Below are positions 42,612-52,157 of a stretch of 64,000 nt of DNA, in pieces (the first letter of the stretch is position 1; each line of letters begins with the position of its first letter). This stretch comes from Firm-04 sp964463355 (GTDB taxonomy: Bacteria > Bacillota > Clostridia > Oscillospirales > Ruminococcaceae): positions 17,586-81,585 of the forward strand of contig CAYXBP010000008.1 of NCBI GenBank assembly GCA_964463355.1, read 5' to 3'. A program made the position numbers and the translations under genes. Under the pieces are notes generated by a model. The model ran no database searches. It was given only the letters and a program-made list of their open reading frames with translations, and had not been told where the DNA came from.

Positions 42612-45383
42612 ATGAAACACATGAAACAGGCAGTCAGTTTGCTGACAGCCGCCGCGTTGACCGTTACTGGCTTCGCCCTGGATTGCAGCAGCAACACTAC
42701 ACTGCATGCTTCTGCTGCAAGTTACCCCGTGCAGGAATTTCGTATGGGTATTGCCAACACGAACCGCAATGTCAATATCAGTGCCGCAGAGGCTGGCGCG
42801 CCTGTTACCTCTGATCTGTTCAACGGCACCGATGCGGAAGAATGGACGCTCAATTACATTGAAGCGGGCGTATATGAAATCGTCAATGTGGCGAGTGGAC
42901 TGCTGCTAACCGCCGATACAAGCGGATACTGCACGATCAGCGCGGATACCGATCGCGCGGATCAACGGTGGAATATTGTTTCTGTAGAGCAGGATTTTGA
43001 AGGCTACGACCTCTACTACAAGATTACAAGCAACGCCGACAGTAACAAAGCACTTACCTTTTTGCCAGAGAGCAATTCCTTTACTGCTGATGCCTACAAC
43101 GGTGATACATACCAGAAGTACAAGTTGAATCTTAATGGATTGGAGGGCTTTGCTGCCAACTGCATGACCGAAAAGGGGCAGAAAGCAGGTACCATCGGTG
43201 GATTGCTGGGCGAAACTGTGTTTGTTGATACCGTGGAAGAATGTGTTGCTGCCATGAAGCGCACAGAGCCCTTGACCATTGTGGTTACCGCAAATCTTGA
43301 ATTCAATAATCAGCGGCAGGAGGATCAGAAAATCGAGGATGACAAGACGATTCTCGGTTCTTATGGTGCTAATATTATCTACAACTCACGTTGGAGAAAT
43401 GATGATTTTAACGGCGATATCAACATCAAACCCAGTAATAACATCGTGCTGCAAAACCTGCATTTTCGCGCAACGGAGCGAAACAGTAACGGTTGCGGCG
43501 TGATCTTGGTTTACATCTACTGCGGCAGAAATATCTGGTTTGACCACAACGACTTCAGCGCATCCTTCCCTCATGATAAGGACAATGAGGTGGGTAAGTT
43601 CATCTGGATCAACACCCCTGTCGACAACTGGTCGGATGGTTGCTATAATGGCATCAGCCCCGATTATATCACGCTTTCGTACAATCACTTCAATAACCGT
43701 TTCTGGACGGTTGCCTATGGCACGCAAAATACTGAAACAACGCGCGATCGTACTACGCTGCTGTTTAACAAATGGGAGAACTGCGCGCGACGCACACCTC
43801 AGATTGGAAACGGCACGGGTCATGTGCTGAACAACTATTACACCTACACGATCTCCAATCCCTCGCAGCAGATTATTGCAGGCGATGGCTGCAAAATGCT
43901 GACAGAGTATTGCTACTTTGAAGGACTTTCGGGTCTGGAATTTGCAGGTGGCGGTGCAAGCAACAGCCCCATGCGGGATGTCGGTTCTGTTTCAGCGAAA
44001 GACACCAATTCTTCCCCCACCGCGCTCAATCAGACATTTTCCTACTCGCACAACTGGCAGCCTGGCACTGAAAACTACGGTTACTCCCTGATATCTGCCA
44101 ACAATGTCAAGAGCTTCTGCAACAGCTACACTGGCTCTGTAACCGCCGATGGTCAGATGCAGTTTATCACTGATGCGGCATTGCAAAACCAAGTAATGAA
44201 AACCTACAAAGCACCTTTCCTTGATGAAATCACAGTGGGCGAGCTTTCTACTGCCAAAGAAGGTGCCGTGCTGGATACTGCTTTGCAGTATGCTTTCCGC
44301 AACTACGGCAGCAGCCGCTATCTTGAGGTTGCTGAAGGAATAGCGGCAGTGGGCAGTAATGTGCAGCAGGGCGGCAATACCATTACCGCCTCCAGTACTT
44401 GGACACTGAAAGATGGCGGAAACGGGTACTATTATGTGCTTTCTGCACTGGGCGATGGCATGACCTACTATCTGGATCTGGAAAACGGTGCGGTGGATAA
44501 TGGTACCAACATCGGCATCTGGACGAATACCGCCAGCGACGCACAGTTGTTCAAGTTTGTGGATAATGGTGATGGTACCTATCAAATTGTGACCAAAGCA
44601 AGTCGCGATATGAGCGGTTTGGGCATTGTGGCAGGCTCCACCGATGCAGGTGCCAATGTGGTACAATGGAAGTACGATGGTGCGGCAAATCAGTGCTGGG
44701 TGATTGAGCCAATCATTGCACCTGTCAACGGCAAATGCATTCGCACACTGGAGAGAAAAGACCTTGATCACTACGCTGCATGGAACATTGACACAGATTT
44801 GCAAATAGGAGATCTCGTATTTGGTGATCGTGAATTTACCTTCACTACGATTCCTGAGGCACTGAGCGGTTCTGAGCTGATCCTTACCGCCTGCGATTCC
44901 AAGTTTACTACTACCGATCTTGCTGTCATCACCGCCGCAGAGGATATGGTGCTTTCTGTAGGCTTTGATGCAAGACTGTCTACTATTCCTACATGGGCGG
45001 CGCATTTTACCAAAACTGAGTTCACCTGCACATCCAGCAACGGCATCACCTTTGTGCTGTATCAAACCGAAATTGCCGCAGGAGAAAGCTTTACGCTGGG
45101 CGCACAGGGCACATCCGCAGGCGTGGTGCATTACATCGCCATAGCAACTGCTATGCCTGAAACCACCACAACGACTCCCGAACCCACATTGACAATAATC
45201 GGTGATGTGAACTGCGATGGTGATGTGAAAATCGATGATGTAATCCTGCTCAACCGCTTCCTCTCTGAGGACGATGCGGTGGTCATCAGCGCACAGGGTA
45301 TGCGCAACGCTGAGTGTGATGGAACATCCGGTGTCAACAACAACGATGCCATTGCCATTCTCAAGCTTCTTGCAGGATTGTAA
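42612..45383 (+). CDS. Secreted dockerin-bearing PL1 pectate lyase with lectin-like modules
   Basis: 923 residues. Signal peptide (about 1-35); ricin/CBM13-like module (about 45-165); PL1 parallel beta-helix (about 170-560) with IWFDHNDFS, YITLSYNHFNN and RRTPQIGNGTGHVLNNYY; second ricin-like module (about 570-715, ending QWKYDGAANQCWVIEP); an unassigned beta-rich module (about 720-850); Thr-rich linker; type I dockerin (about 862-923) with two calcium repeats, GDVNCDGDVKIDDV and AECDGTSGVNNND. It would cleave polygalacturonate outside the cell while docked to a cohesin scaffold. In PL1 the second Arg of RxPxxR is replaced (RTPQIG), a known variation in some relatives as far as I recall. GGAGG site. 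Confidence 0.92.
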   Translation: MKHMKQAVSLLTAAALTVTGFALDCSSNTTLHASAASYPVQEFRMGIANTNRNVNISAAEAGAPVTSDLFNGTDAEEWTLNYIEAGVYEIVNVASGLLLTADTSGYCTISADTDRADQRWNIVSVEQDFEGYDLYYKITSNADSNKALTFLPESNSFTADAYNGDTYQKYKLNLNGLEGFAANCMTEKGQKAGTIGGLLGETVFVDTVEECVAAMKRTEPLTIVVTANLEFNNQRQEDQKIEDDKTILGSYGANIIYNSRWRNDDFNGDINIKPSNNIVLQNLHFRATERNSNGCGVILVYIYCGRNIWFDHNDFSASFPHDKDNEVGKFIWINTPVDNWSDGCYNGISPDYITLSYNHFNNRFWTVAYGTQNTETTRDRTTLLFNKWENCARRTPQIGNGTGHVLNNYYTYTISNPSQQIIAGDGCKMLTEYCYFEGLSGLEFAGGGASNSPMRDVGSVSAKDTNSSPTALNQTFSYSHNWQPGTENYGYSLISANNVKSFCNSYTGSVTADGQMQFITDAALQNQVMKTYKAPFLDEITVGELSTAKEGAVLDTALQYAFRNYGSSRYLEVAEGIAAVGSNVQQGGNTITASSTWTLKDGGNGYYYVLSALGDGMTYYLDLENGAVDNGTNIGIWTNTASDAQLFKFVDNGDGTYQIVTKASRDMSGLGIVAGSTDAGANVVQWKYDGAANQCWVIEPIIAPVNGKCIRTLERKDLDHYAAWNIDTDLQIGDLVFGDREFTFTTIPEALSGSELILTACDSKFTTTDLAVITAAEDMVLSVGFDARLSTIPTWAAHFTKTEFTCTSSNGITFVLYQTEIAAGESFTLGAQGTSAGVVHYIAIATAMPETTTTTPEPTLTIIGDVNCDGDVKIDDVILLNRFLSEDDAVVISAQGMRNAECDGTSGVNNNDAIAILKLLAGL

Positions 45384-45411
45384 GCTTTGCAGCGCATAAA
45401 GCACAACAACA

Positions 45412-45446
45412 AGGCCTGAGCAGATGCATTCTGTTCAGGCTTTTCG
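45412..45446 (+). terminator. Terminator of pectate lyase gene
   Basis: 11-bp stem GCCTGAGCAGA / TCTGTTCAGGC, T4 tail. Confidence 0.8.
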
Positions 45447-45472
45447 TTTATCAAAAAGGAGCGGAACATATC

Positions 45473-45571
45473 ATGCATTGTACTTTCCATGATGCCTTTC
45501 ATAGATGGGTTGAAGAGGTATTTCATGGGCTTCTCGATGGACTGTTTTTTCTTAATGTGATTCCATATTAA
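45473..45571 (+). CDS. Possible small peptide ORF
   Basis: 32 residues, ATG placed 11 nt after AAAAAGGAG. Predicted amphipathic/hydrophobic helix with His residues (MHCTFHDAFHRWVEEVFHG at its start). No homologue recognised, no own promoter seen, and it sits between a terminator and the SASP gene. Supported only by its ribosome site. Confidence 0.3.
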   Translation: MHCTFHDAFHRWVEEVFHGLLDGLFFLNVIPY

Positions 45572-45658
45572 AAAAATTTGTTTTTCACGTTATAAGCAGC
45601 GCAAGATGGATGCATGTGGTTTCCATAACATACCACTGATAAACTGCGGTGTGTGCAG

Positions 45659-45665
45659 CATAATA
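45659..45665 (+). promoter_or_regulatory. Possible sigma-G-like -10 before SASP gene
   Basis: CATAATA with TGATAA 16 bp upstream (45637-45642) weakly resembles forespore sigma-G promoters, as expected for a SASP gene. Spacing is one base short. Confidence 0.3.
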
Positions 45666-45741
45666 CTAGCACGGCAGCAAAAGCAATCGGGCACACAAGG
45701 GATGCACGGGCAAAAAACCGCTGCCGCAAAGGAGAATTACC

Positions 45742-45921
45742 ATGAAGGGTGAATTTACGCAAAAGGGCAAAGAAGCCATGGAGCGCTTTAAGATGGAGTC
45801 CGCCAATGAGGTTGGCGTTACTCTGAAGCAGGGGTATAACGGTGATCTGACCTCTCGTCAGGCTGGTTCCGTTGGCGGTCAGATGGTCAAGAAGATGATC
45901 GACGCTTACAAAATGCAGTAA
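45742..45921 (+). CDS. Small acid-soluble spore protein, alpha/beta type
   Basis: 59 residues, at the short end of the family. FKMESANEVGVTLKQGY, GDLTSRQAGSVGGQMVK and KMIDAYKMQ match the alpha/beta SASP signature that coats and protects spore DNA. The GPR cleavage region reads KMESANE, a slight variant. AAAGGAG precedes the ATG. Its presence implies that the organism, or its recent ancestor, forms endospores. Confidence 0.95.
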   Translation: MKGEFTQKGKEAMERFKMESANEVGVTLKQGYNGDLTSRQAGSVGGQMVKKMIDAYKMQ

Positions 45922-45936
45922 GATCGATTGTTACAG

Positions 45937-45969
45937 GCGGCGGTTCTCAACAGAGGACCGCTGCTTTTC
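45937..45969 (+). terminator. Terminator of SASP gene
   Basis: 12-bp stem GCGGCGGTTCTC / GAGGACCGCTGC (two G-T pairs), AACA loop, TTTT tail. Confidence 0.8.
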
Positions 45970-46044
45970 TATGCAAACGGAAAAATTGACAAAAATTTCT
46001 ATTGTGAAATGTAAAGAATTGGCAGCATCGGTTGCACAAAAGTC

Positions 46045-46073
46045 TTGATTTTCATAATGCAAAAGGTTATAAT
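46045..46073 (+). promoter_or_regulatory. Sigma-A promoter of the DHHW-MBOAT operon
   Basis: TTGATT, 17-bp spacer, TATAAT. Confidence 0.8.
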
Positions 46074-46140
46074 GATAATGTGTGCATGACCCATGAAAAA
46101 GAATCAAGCGTACTTTATCACAGAGAAAGGAACATGAGAA

Positions 46141-47685
46141 ATGAGATTCAACAAGTTGACTGCCCTTGCACTGGCAGGCGTTTCTACAGTTTGTCTTTAC
46201 AGTTGCGCCGATGAAATTGATGATTCCGGTGCTCCCGTAACGATTACCGCACAGACATTTGCTGATACGTTGTATCGCAAAATGCCCATGGATGCTACCG
46301 TTAAAGCAACTCCTTCCGCGACACTGGCACTGCTGATGAATGTAACGGATTATACCGCCGCAGCAGGTTACACCGCCACAGGTGCTTTGCCCGATATGAT
46401 TGCTGTGTTTGAAGCGAAGGACACAGCTGGTGCAGAAACCATCCGCAAGGCAATGGATACCTATGCAAAAGAAATGTGCCGTGAGTATGAGCGTTATGCT
46501 CCTGAACAGGTGCCGAAGCTGGAGAATGCTATTGTTCGAACCAGCGGTAATTTGGCGATTTTGTGCGTATCGTCTGATGTCGAAACCACCAATAAAATCA
46601 TTGACGATGTGCTGAAAACCGGCACTTCGGATGCAGCTGATCTTCGCGAGGCAGTGCAGACCTCCTCGACTGCCGCAACCACAACTACCACACAGGGTGG
46701 CAGCACATCCTCCTCTGTCGAAACGACCACCACATCTACCATACCCAACCAGGGTGGCGAAAGCGTGATTCCCTCTCAGAACGATTACGAGGATCTGGGC
46801 GTAATTGTCCGCGATGGCGATACTGTTTATGAGTGCTATTACTACAATGACAAGTATGCCACGCAGTATGCCAATGCCGTCAATGCATTTGCGGCATCGC
46901 TGCCTGCTACCGCCAATGTGTATACAATGATCATTCCCAACAGCATGGGTATTACACTCCCCGATTCTCTGGAATCGGTGGTGCCCTCTACCGACCAGAA
47001 ATCTTCCATCAGTAAGCTGTATGCAAAGCTGGATGCCAATGTTACACCTGTGCAGCTGTACGATACCCTGCGTTCTCATCGCACAGAGTATATCTATTTC
47101 CGTACCGACCATCACTGGACGGCGCTGGGTGCATACTATGCCTACGGGAATTTCTGCGCACTGACAGGAAAAACACCTACGCCGCTGAGTGCTATGACCA
47201 CTAAGGATTATACTGGTTTCCTTGGCACATTCTATCGTGACAGCAATGAGAATCCAAAACTTGCTGCCAACCCCGATACCGTAACGGTGCATTATCCCAA
47301 AAATCATGAGTCCATCAAATTGCAGTATACCGATACCGACGGCGTGGTACATAACTGGCCGTTGCTTTCCGATGTGACCGAGTATTCTGCCCGCCTGAAG
47401 TATGCAACATTTGCTGGTGGAGATAACCCCATGGTGGTGACTACCAATTCTGCCCTTACCGATGGCTCTGTGTGTATTATCGTGAAAGAATCCTACGGCA
47501 ATGCCATTGTGCCTTACCTTGCCGACAGCTACCAGACTGTATATGCTTTCGATTATCGCTACGACCATCGTGATCTCAGTGCATTTGTTGCAGAGCATCC
47601 CAATGCGGATATAGTGTTTGCCAACAATGTTTCCATGGTGCAGAGCAGCTATTTGGTGGGCAAACTGGCAGCATATCTTTCTTGA
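46141..47685 (+). CDS. DUF4358-DHHW fusion lipoprotein
   Basis: 514 residues. Lipoprotein signal with lipobox-like LYSC (about 17-22); DUF4358 domain (about 35-165); Ser/Thr-rich linker (about 170-215); DHHW domain (about 220-514) with FRTDHHWTALGAYYAYGNF and KESYGNAIVPYLADSY. DHHW proteins are AlgJ/AlgX-like SGNH-superfamily partners of MBOAT acyltransferases in exopolysaccharide O-acetylation. First of three genes with MBOAT (47870) and a second DHHW protein (49318). Fusion to DUF4358 joins two domains more often found separately. Confidence 0.85.
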   Translation: MRFNKLTALALAGVSTVCLYSCADEIDDSGAPVTITAQTFADTLYRKMPMDATVKATPSATLALLMNVTDYTAAAGYTATGALPDMIAVFEAKDTAGAETIRKAMDTYAKEMCREYERYAPEQVPKLENAIVRTSGNLAILCVSSDVETTNKIIDDVLKTGTSDAADLREAVQTSSTAATTTTTQGGSTSSSVETTTTSTIPNQGGESVIPSQNDYEDLGVIVRDGDTVYECYYYNDKYATQYANAVNAFAASLPATANVYTMIIPNSMGITLPDSLESVVPSTDQKSSISKLYAKLDANVTPVQLYDTLRSHRTEYIYFRTDHHWTALGAYYAYGNFCALTGKTPTPLSAMTTKDYTGFLGTFYRDSNENPKLAANPDTVTVHYPKNHESIKLQYTDTDGVVHNWPLLSDVTEYSARLKYATFAGGDNPMVVTTNSALTDGSVCIIVKESYGNAIVPYLADSYQTVYAFDYRYDHRDLSAFVAEHPNADIVFANNVSMVQSSYLVGKLAAYLS

Positions 47686-47869
47686 GGCAGCACAGCACCA
47701 AGTCTGCCTGATGCATTGCGTGCATATCTGCTTGCGTATTCGCTGCTTTGCACGAAAGCTTCTGGCTGGGTGCCGATCTGTATCATCTGACTGCGCGCCT
47801 ACACTGATGGTTTTGCGCAGTGTTACACTTGAAATCTACTGAAAACCGCAACGAAAGGATACACTGCAT

Positions 47870-49303
47870 ATGGTATTCAGCAGCCTGATTTTCCTCTGCG
47901 GCTTTTTGCCGATCACAATCCTGTGCTACCGCCTGCTGCGATTTGCTGGCGGCGGTAAGCAATGGGGCATCATGCTATGCAACACCTTTTTGCTTATCAT
48001 GAGCTTGATTTTTTACGCATGGGGCGAGCCTGCCTATGTTTTGCTGATGCTCTTCTCAATCCTGACCAACTACCTCGGCGGTGTGCTGGTGGGGACATTT
48101 CAGAAGCGCGAAAAGAAGGGCGCAACTAAGGCAGCCCTTGTGCTTACGGTGATTGTCAACCTTGCTCTACTGGGATTTTTTAAGTATACGGATTTTGTCA
48201 TTTCTGCCATTAACGGCATATCTGGCGCGGGTATTGCGCTGCTGAAAATTGCATTGCCCATTGGCATTTCCTTCTACACCTTCCAGGCACTGTCCTATGT
48301 CATTGATGTGTACCGCAGGGAGGTAAAGGTGCAGTGGAATCCCATCAATTTTGCCATGTATGTCACGTTGTTTCCGCAGCTCATCGCAGGGCCGATTGTG
48401 CGCTATGCCGATGTGGAAGCGCAGATTGCCAAGCGCGATGACGGCGTGGAGCAGTTCTGTAACGGCATTTTTCGGTTTTGCATTGGTCTTGCCAAGAAAA
48501 CGCTGCTTGCCAATCAGGCGGGCAAGCTGTGGGATGCGATCTCTGCGCAGTCGGATACTCTGACTGCCGCTACCGCGTGGATCGGTGCGATTGCGTTTAC
48601 ATTCCAGATTTATTTTGATTTTTCGGGTTATTCTGATATGGCAATTGGTCTGGGCAAAATGTTCGGCTTCGATTTCGTCGAGAATTTTCGTTATCCCTAT
48701 CAGGCAGATAGTATCACTGATTTCTGGCGCAGATGGCATATCACGCTAAGTACATGGTTCCGCGAGTATGTGTATATCCCACTGGGCGGTAACCGTTGCA
48801 GCGCGGCACGGCAGATTTTTAATCTGTTTGTGGTGTGGGCACTGACGGGCCTTTGGCACGGCGCAGGTTGGAACTTTGTGCTGTGGGGACTGTATTTCTT
48901 CGTGCTGCTTGTGCTGGAGAAAAAGGTGCTAAAAAAAGTGCTGGAAGCTGCCCCGAAGTTCTTGCGGCATATTTATGCCCTGCTGATGATCGTGCTGGGC
49001 TGGGTGCTGTTTGCCAATGAGGATCTTCTGACACTGAAGGCCTACTTTGTCGCAATGTTTGGCGCAAACGGCGGGTATGATGCGCAGTCGCTCTACTATC
49101 TGCTTGGTAATGCTATCCCGTTGATCATTATGGCGATCGGTTCTACCGAATTGCCTGCTGCCATCGGCAGACGGATATGCGGTAACCGCGATAGCGAGGG
49201 CAGCGTCGTTGTACAAACACTCTGGAGCGTGGCATTGCTGATTCTCAGCGTTTCCTCTATGGTTGCCGATAGCTATAATCCGTTTTTGTATTTCCGTTTC
49301 TGA
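47870..49303 (+). CDS. MBOAT O-acyltransferase (AlgI-like)
   Basis: 477 residues, about ten TM helices. MVFSSLIFLCGFLPI start, PIGISFYTFQALSYVIDVYR, WRRWHITLSTWFREYVYIPLGG and the active-site His in LWHGAGWNFVLWG are all AlgI features. It moves acyl (probably acetyl) groups across the membrane onto a polysaccharide, with flanking DHHW proteins as the likely extracytoplasmic transferases. CGAAAGG site; 184-bp gap upstream contains no gene. Confidence 0.93.
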   Translation: MVFSSLIFLCGFLPITILCYRLLRFAGGGKQWGIMLCNTFLLIMSLIFYAWGEPAYVLLMLFSILTNYLGGVLVGTFQKREKKGATKAALVLTVIVNLALLGFFKYTDFVISAINGISGAGIALLKIALPIGISFYTFQALSYVIDVYRREVKVQWNPINFAMYVTLFPQLIAGPIVRYADVEAQIAKRDDGVEQFCNGIFRFCIGLAKKTLLANQAGKLWDAISAQSDTLTAATAWIGAIAFTFQIYFDFSGYSDMAIGLGKMFGFDFVENFRYPYQADSITDFWRRWHITLSTWFREYVYIPLGGNRCSAARQIFNLFVVWALTGLWHGAGWNFVLWGLYFFVLLVLEKKVLKKVLEAAPKFLRHIYALLMIVLGWVLFANEDLLTLKAYFVAMFGANGGYDAQSLYYLLGNAIPLIIMAIGSTELPAAIGRRICGNRDSEGSVVVQTLWSVALLILSVSSMVADSYNPFLYFRF

Positions 49304-49317
49304 AAGGAGGGCGACCA

Positions 49318-50457
49318 ATGAAGCGCGATTTGCAGATCATGATCTCCGTTGGATTTACGGTTGCTCTTGCTGTTACAGGGGCTGTTATTCTGTTCAAAGA
49401 GCCAAAGACCTATTCCGAAAATGAGAACCGTTACCTGCAAGCTGAGGCTGCCCCTACATGGGATACCATTCAGGATGGCAGCTGGCAGGAGAAGATCACC
49501 AATTATATGAGCGACCAGATGCCCTTGCGCAACGGCTGGACAGCCTTGCAGTCTAAGATGCAGCAATGCATCGGGAAGAAAGAGGTTGCGGGGGTGTTCA
49601 TTGGTAAAGATGATTATTACTTTGAAAAGGTCACTGAGGCGGATCTCTCTAACCGCCGCTTGCTTGCTAATGTGCAAGCGGTAGAGGCACTCATTGCCGC
49701 TATGCCTCAAAGTAAGCTGTATTTTCTGCCCATACCTACTGCCGGTAATATTTGCGCAGATAAATTGCCCGCATTCGCACCCTATTATGCCGAGGATACC
49801 CGCATCAACCTGGCTATTCAGACACTGAAAATGCATGACTGCTATAGCGTGGACGTTCGTGATGCGCTCAAAGATCATTATGCGGCGGGGGAACAGCTCT
49901 ACTACCGCACAGACCACCACTGGAATACCGATGGTGCGTTTGTGGCATATCAAGTATATGCGCAGGCGGCTGGGCTGATGCCCGCTGCGAAAGAATCATT
50001 CGATTTGCAAGTGGTCAGCGAATCCTTCCGCGGTACATTGGATTCCAAAGTGTTGGACAGCAATGGCCCAAGCGATGCTGTAACGGTGCCGTTCGCACTC
50101 CCAGATGTGAAGGTGACTGCGGATGGGAATAGTATCGCTGTGCTGGATATGGGCAAGCTGCTTGAAAAGGATCAGTATCAGGTGTTTTTTGGCGGGAACT
50201 ACGGCCAGGTGACAATCGAAACAGGCGCAGGGACAGGGCGTTCGGTGCTGATTTTCAAGGATTCCTACGCCAACTGCTTTGTGCCGTTTCTGCTGACGCA
50301 TTATGATACCATCACCATGATTGACCTGCGCTACAACGATGGCAGTTGGACGGAACAGATTCGCACTGCTCCCGATGATGTGCTGGTGCTGTACGAGATG
50401 AGCAATTTCTGCAAGGATATGAATCTTTCTACTGTGCCCGCGACACTGGAACAATAA
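49318..50457 (+). CDS. DHHW/AlgX-like acyltransferase partner
   Basis: 379 residues. N-terminal signal anchor (about 8-26), ENRYLQAEAAPTWDTI after it, YYRTDHHWNTDGAFVAY with the catalytic Asp-His-His-Trp, and IFKDSYANCFVPFLLTHYD. Outer-face SGNH-like domain. Lies 14 bp after the MBOAT gene behind AAAGGAGGG, so the two are made together. Shares the domain with the gene at 46141, giving one MBOAT and two different DHHW partners. Confidence 0.9.
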   Translation: MKRDLQIMISVGFTVALAVTGAVILFKEPKTYSENENRYLQAEAAPTWDTIQDGSWQEKITNYMSDQMPLRNGWTALQSKMQQCIGKKEVAGVFIGKDDYYFEKVTEADLSNRRLLANVQAVEALIAAMPQSKLYFLPIPTAGNICADKLPAFAPYYAEDTRINLAIQTLKMHDCYSVDVRDALKDHYAAGEQLYYRTDHHWNTDGAFVAYQVYAQAAGLMPAAKESFDLQVVSESFRGTLDSKVLDSNGPSDAVTVPFALPDVKVTADGNSIAVLDMGKLLEKDQYQVFFGGNYGQVTIETGAGTGRSVLIFKDSYANCFVPFLLTHYDTITMIDLRYNDGSWTEQIRTAPDDVLVLYEMSNFCKDMNLSTVPATLEQ

Positions 50458-50475
50458 TGGAAAGGAAGATATGTC

Positions 50476-50772
50476 ATGTCGGAAGAAATCAAGAATACCG
50501 AAAATGATTTGCCTGATGAAAGCGTGCTGTTGGAGGATGAGGACGGAAATGAGATTCTGTTTACATTTCTGGCGATCATCCAGCATGAGGGTAAATCATA
50601 TGCTGTGATGCTGCCTGAGGAGGACGAGGAAGCTGGTGTTGTCATTGTTGAGATCATTGATTTGGGCAAGGATACCGAACACTATGACGCTGTGACAGAT
50701 GAAGCACTGATGGAGAAGCTGTTCGACCGCTTCCGCGCGGAGTATGGCGATATCTATGACTTTGAGGATTGA
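50476..50772 (+). CDS. DUF1292 protein (YrzB-like)
   Basis: 98 residues, very acidic. LLEDEDGNEILFTFLAIIQHEGKSYAVMLP is the diagnostic stretch. In Bacilli it lies with yrzL-yrrK and mltG; here it follows the acylation genes by 19 bp, so it may be co-transcribed with them. Function unknown. Confidence 0.9.
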   Translation: MSEEIKNTENDLPDESVLLEDEDGNEILFTFLAIIQHEGKSYAVMLPEEDEEAGVVIVEIIDLGKDTEHYDAVTDEALMEKLFDRFRAEYGDIYDFED

Positions 50773-50805
50773 GCGAATCCGTAAATCAGCGAAAGCAACA
50801 CACGC

Positions 50806-50847
50806 AAAGCCGCCGTGTCGCAGATGGCATGGCGGCTTGTTGTTTGC
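50806..50847 (+). terminator. Terminator after DUF1292 gene
   Basis: 8-bp stem AAGCCGCC / GGCGGCTT with GTTGTTT tail. Confidence 0.65.
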
Positions 50848-50999
50848 CGTTCACGAAATGTTCGTTTTTTGTTTACAAGATGCCCTACCATTTGGCTTTT
50901 CCATCTGTTACAATGAATATGGAGAGTTATGCGCAATTGACTGTGCATCTACGCCGCCGTCTCTATGCGGTGTTGTTTGAGACAAAAGGGGTGTACCAT

Positions 51000-52148
51000 A
51001 TGTCAATCCATTCCGAAACACAACACTTGACTGAGAATCCTAACCGCATTGATGTTACAGAAGATTTTATCTACAATAGCCGGAACCCTAAATACAACGC
51101 TGCAAGCCGCATATGGCGCAAGCAGACCGATTCCCCCTATTTGTATCGTCTTGTGGTGGATTCTAGAGAACACGCCTATACCGAGGGAACGGGTTTTTCC
51201 AATGTGGAGCCTGCACTCCACGAACAAAAAGTCCTGCACCGTGTCAGTGAGGTGATCGGCTTTGCGCTGCTGTTCTTCTTGGTGGTGCAGCTTGGAGCAG
51301 GCTCACTGATCGTATCGGTGCTGCATCTTCTGGGCATGGATATCCGTCTGGATTTTCTTACATTCAGCATGAGCGGCAGTCAGTGGCTGGTTATCGCTGT
51401 GCGCATTTTTGTGATGTTGCTGCAATACGGTGGTGCGCTGCTTATCGCCAACCGATATTTTCGCGTGCCCGTGAACGTGCAAGTGCCCGTAACTGCAAAT
51501 GCCTTCCCCGAAGCTACCGGCGCGGTGGGGTGGGCGATGCTGAGTGCCGCAGTGTTTTGCATCCTTGACCGCATCAATGGAGATGGCGCAGAAGCAGCAC
51601 AGCACCTGTTTTCGTACAAAAACAGTGCTGCACTGGGAGTATATGGCTTTTTTGAGATCCTGGTTTTGCCACTTTTGCACGAGCTGCTGATGCGCAGCAC
51701 ATTATTGCCTGTTCTGCGACAGTTTGGCGATGGCTTTGCTGTATGTGCAGTGGCAGGTATGGCGTTGCTGTTTCCGAATGCTGTGCCTGCTCGTGTAGGA
51801 ATGTGCATTATTGGATTTGGCGCGGGGTATTTTCTGTTGAAAGGCGGCTCTTTTTTGAATTGCGTGTTGATGCATATCATCTATCACGCGTTGATGGATG
51901 CGAGGCTGGTGCTTGCATATCATGATGGCGCGGTGATAACACCCTTGCAGTATGCGCTACTCCTTGGAAGTGTAGGCGTGGCAGCAATTTTCACTTATAG
52001 CATCACACGCCGTGGGCAGCTGCGGTTGGAAAACACAACCACGCTGTTGCCAAATTGTAAAAAAATCTCACTGTTGGGCGGAAGCGTAACGATGCTGCCT
52101 TGGATTGCTTTTTCTATGCTGACAGCCGTTGTACAGCTGTTGCTGTGA
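51000..52148 (+). CDS. CPBP-like membrane protein with degraded protease motifs
   Basis: 382 residues. Hydrophilic N-terminus (about 1-80), then about eight TM helices. The region LLHELLMRSTLLP corresponds to the EExxxR box, but the first Glu is His; the expected FxxxH helix reads LLFPNAVPAR without the His. HIIYHALMD remains. Probably no longer a protease. The start is the ATG behind AAAAGGGGTGTACCAT. The frame is open further upstream, but that part lies in the terminator. Overlapping or adjacent to tadA (9-bp gap). Confidence 0.7.
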   Translation: MSIHSETQHLTENPNRIDVTEDFIYNSRNPKYNAASRIWRKQTDSPYLYRLVVDSREHAYTEGTGFSNVEPALHEQKVLHRVSEVIGFALLFFLVVQLGAGSLIVSVLHLLGMDIRLDFLTFSMSGSQWLVIAVRIFVMLLQYGGALLIANRYFRVPVNVQVPVTANAFPEATGAVGWAMLSAAVFCILDRINGDGAEAAQHLFSYKNSAALGVYGFFEILVLPLLHELLMRSTLLPVLRQFGDGFAVCAVAGMALLFPNAVPARVGMCIIGFGAGYFLLKGGSFLNCVLMHIIYHALMDARLVLAYHDGAVITPLQYALLLGSVGVAAIFTYSITRRGQLRLENTTTLLPNCKKISLLGGSVTMLPWIAFSMLTAVVQLLL

Positions 52149-52157
52149 GGTGAGATC

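Noticed and set aside
43992..47598. Minus-strand frames of 470 and 555 codons opposite the pectate lyase and DHHW genes
   Set aside because: No start signals, low-complexity composition, and both plus-strand genes are clearly real.
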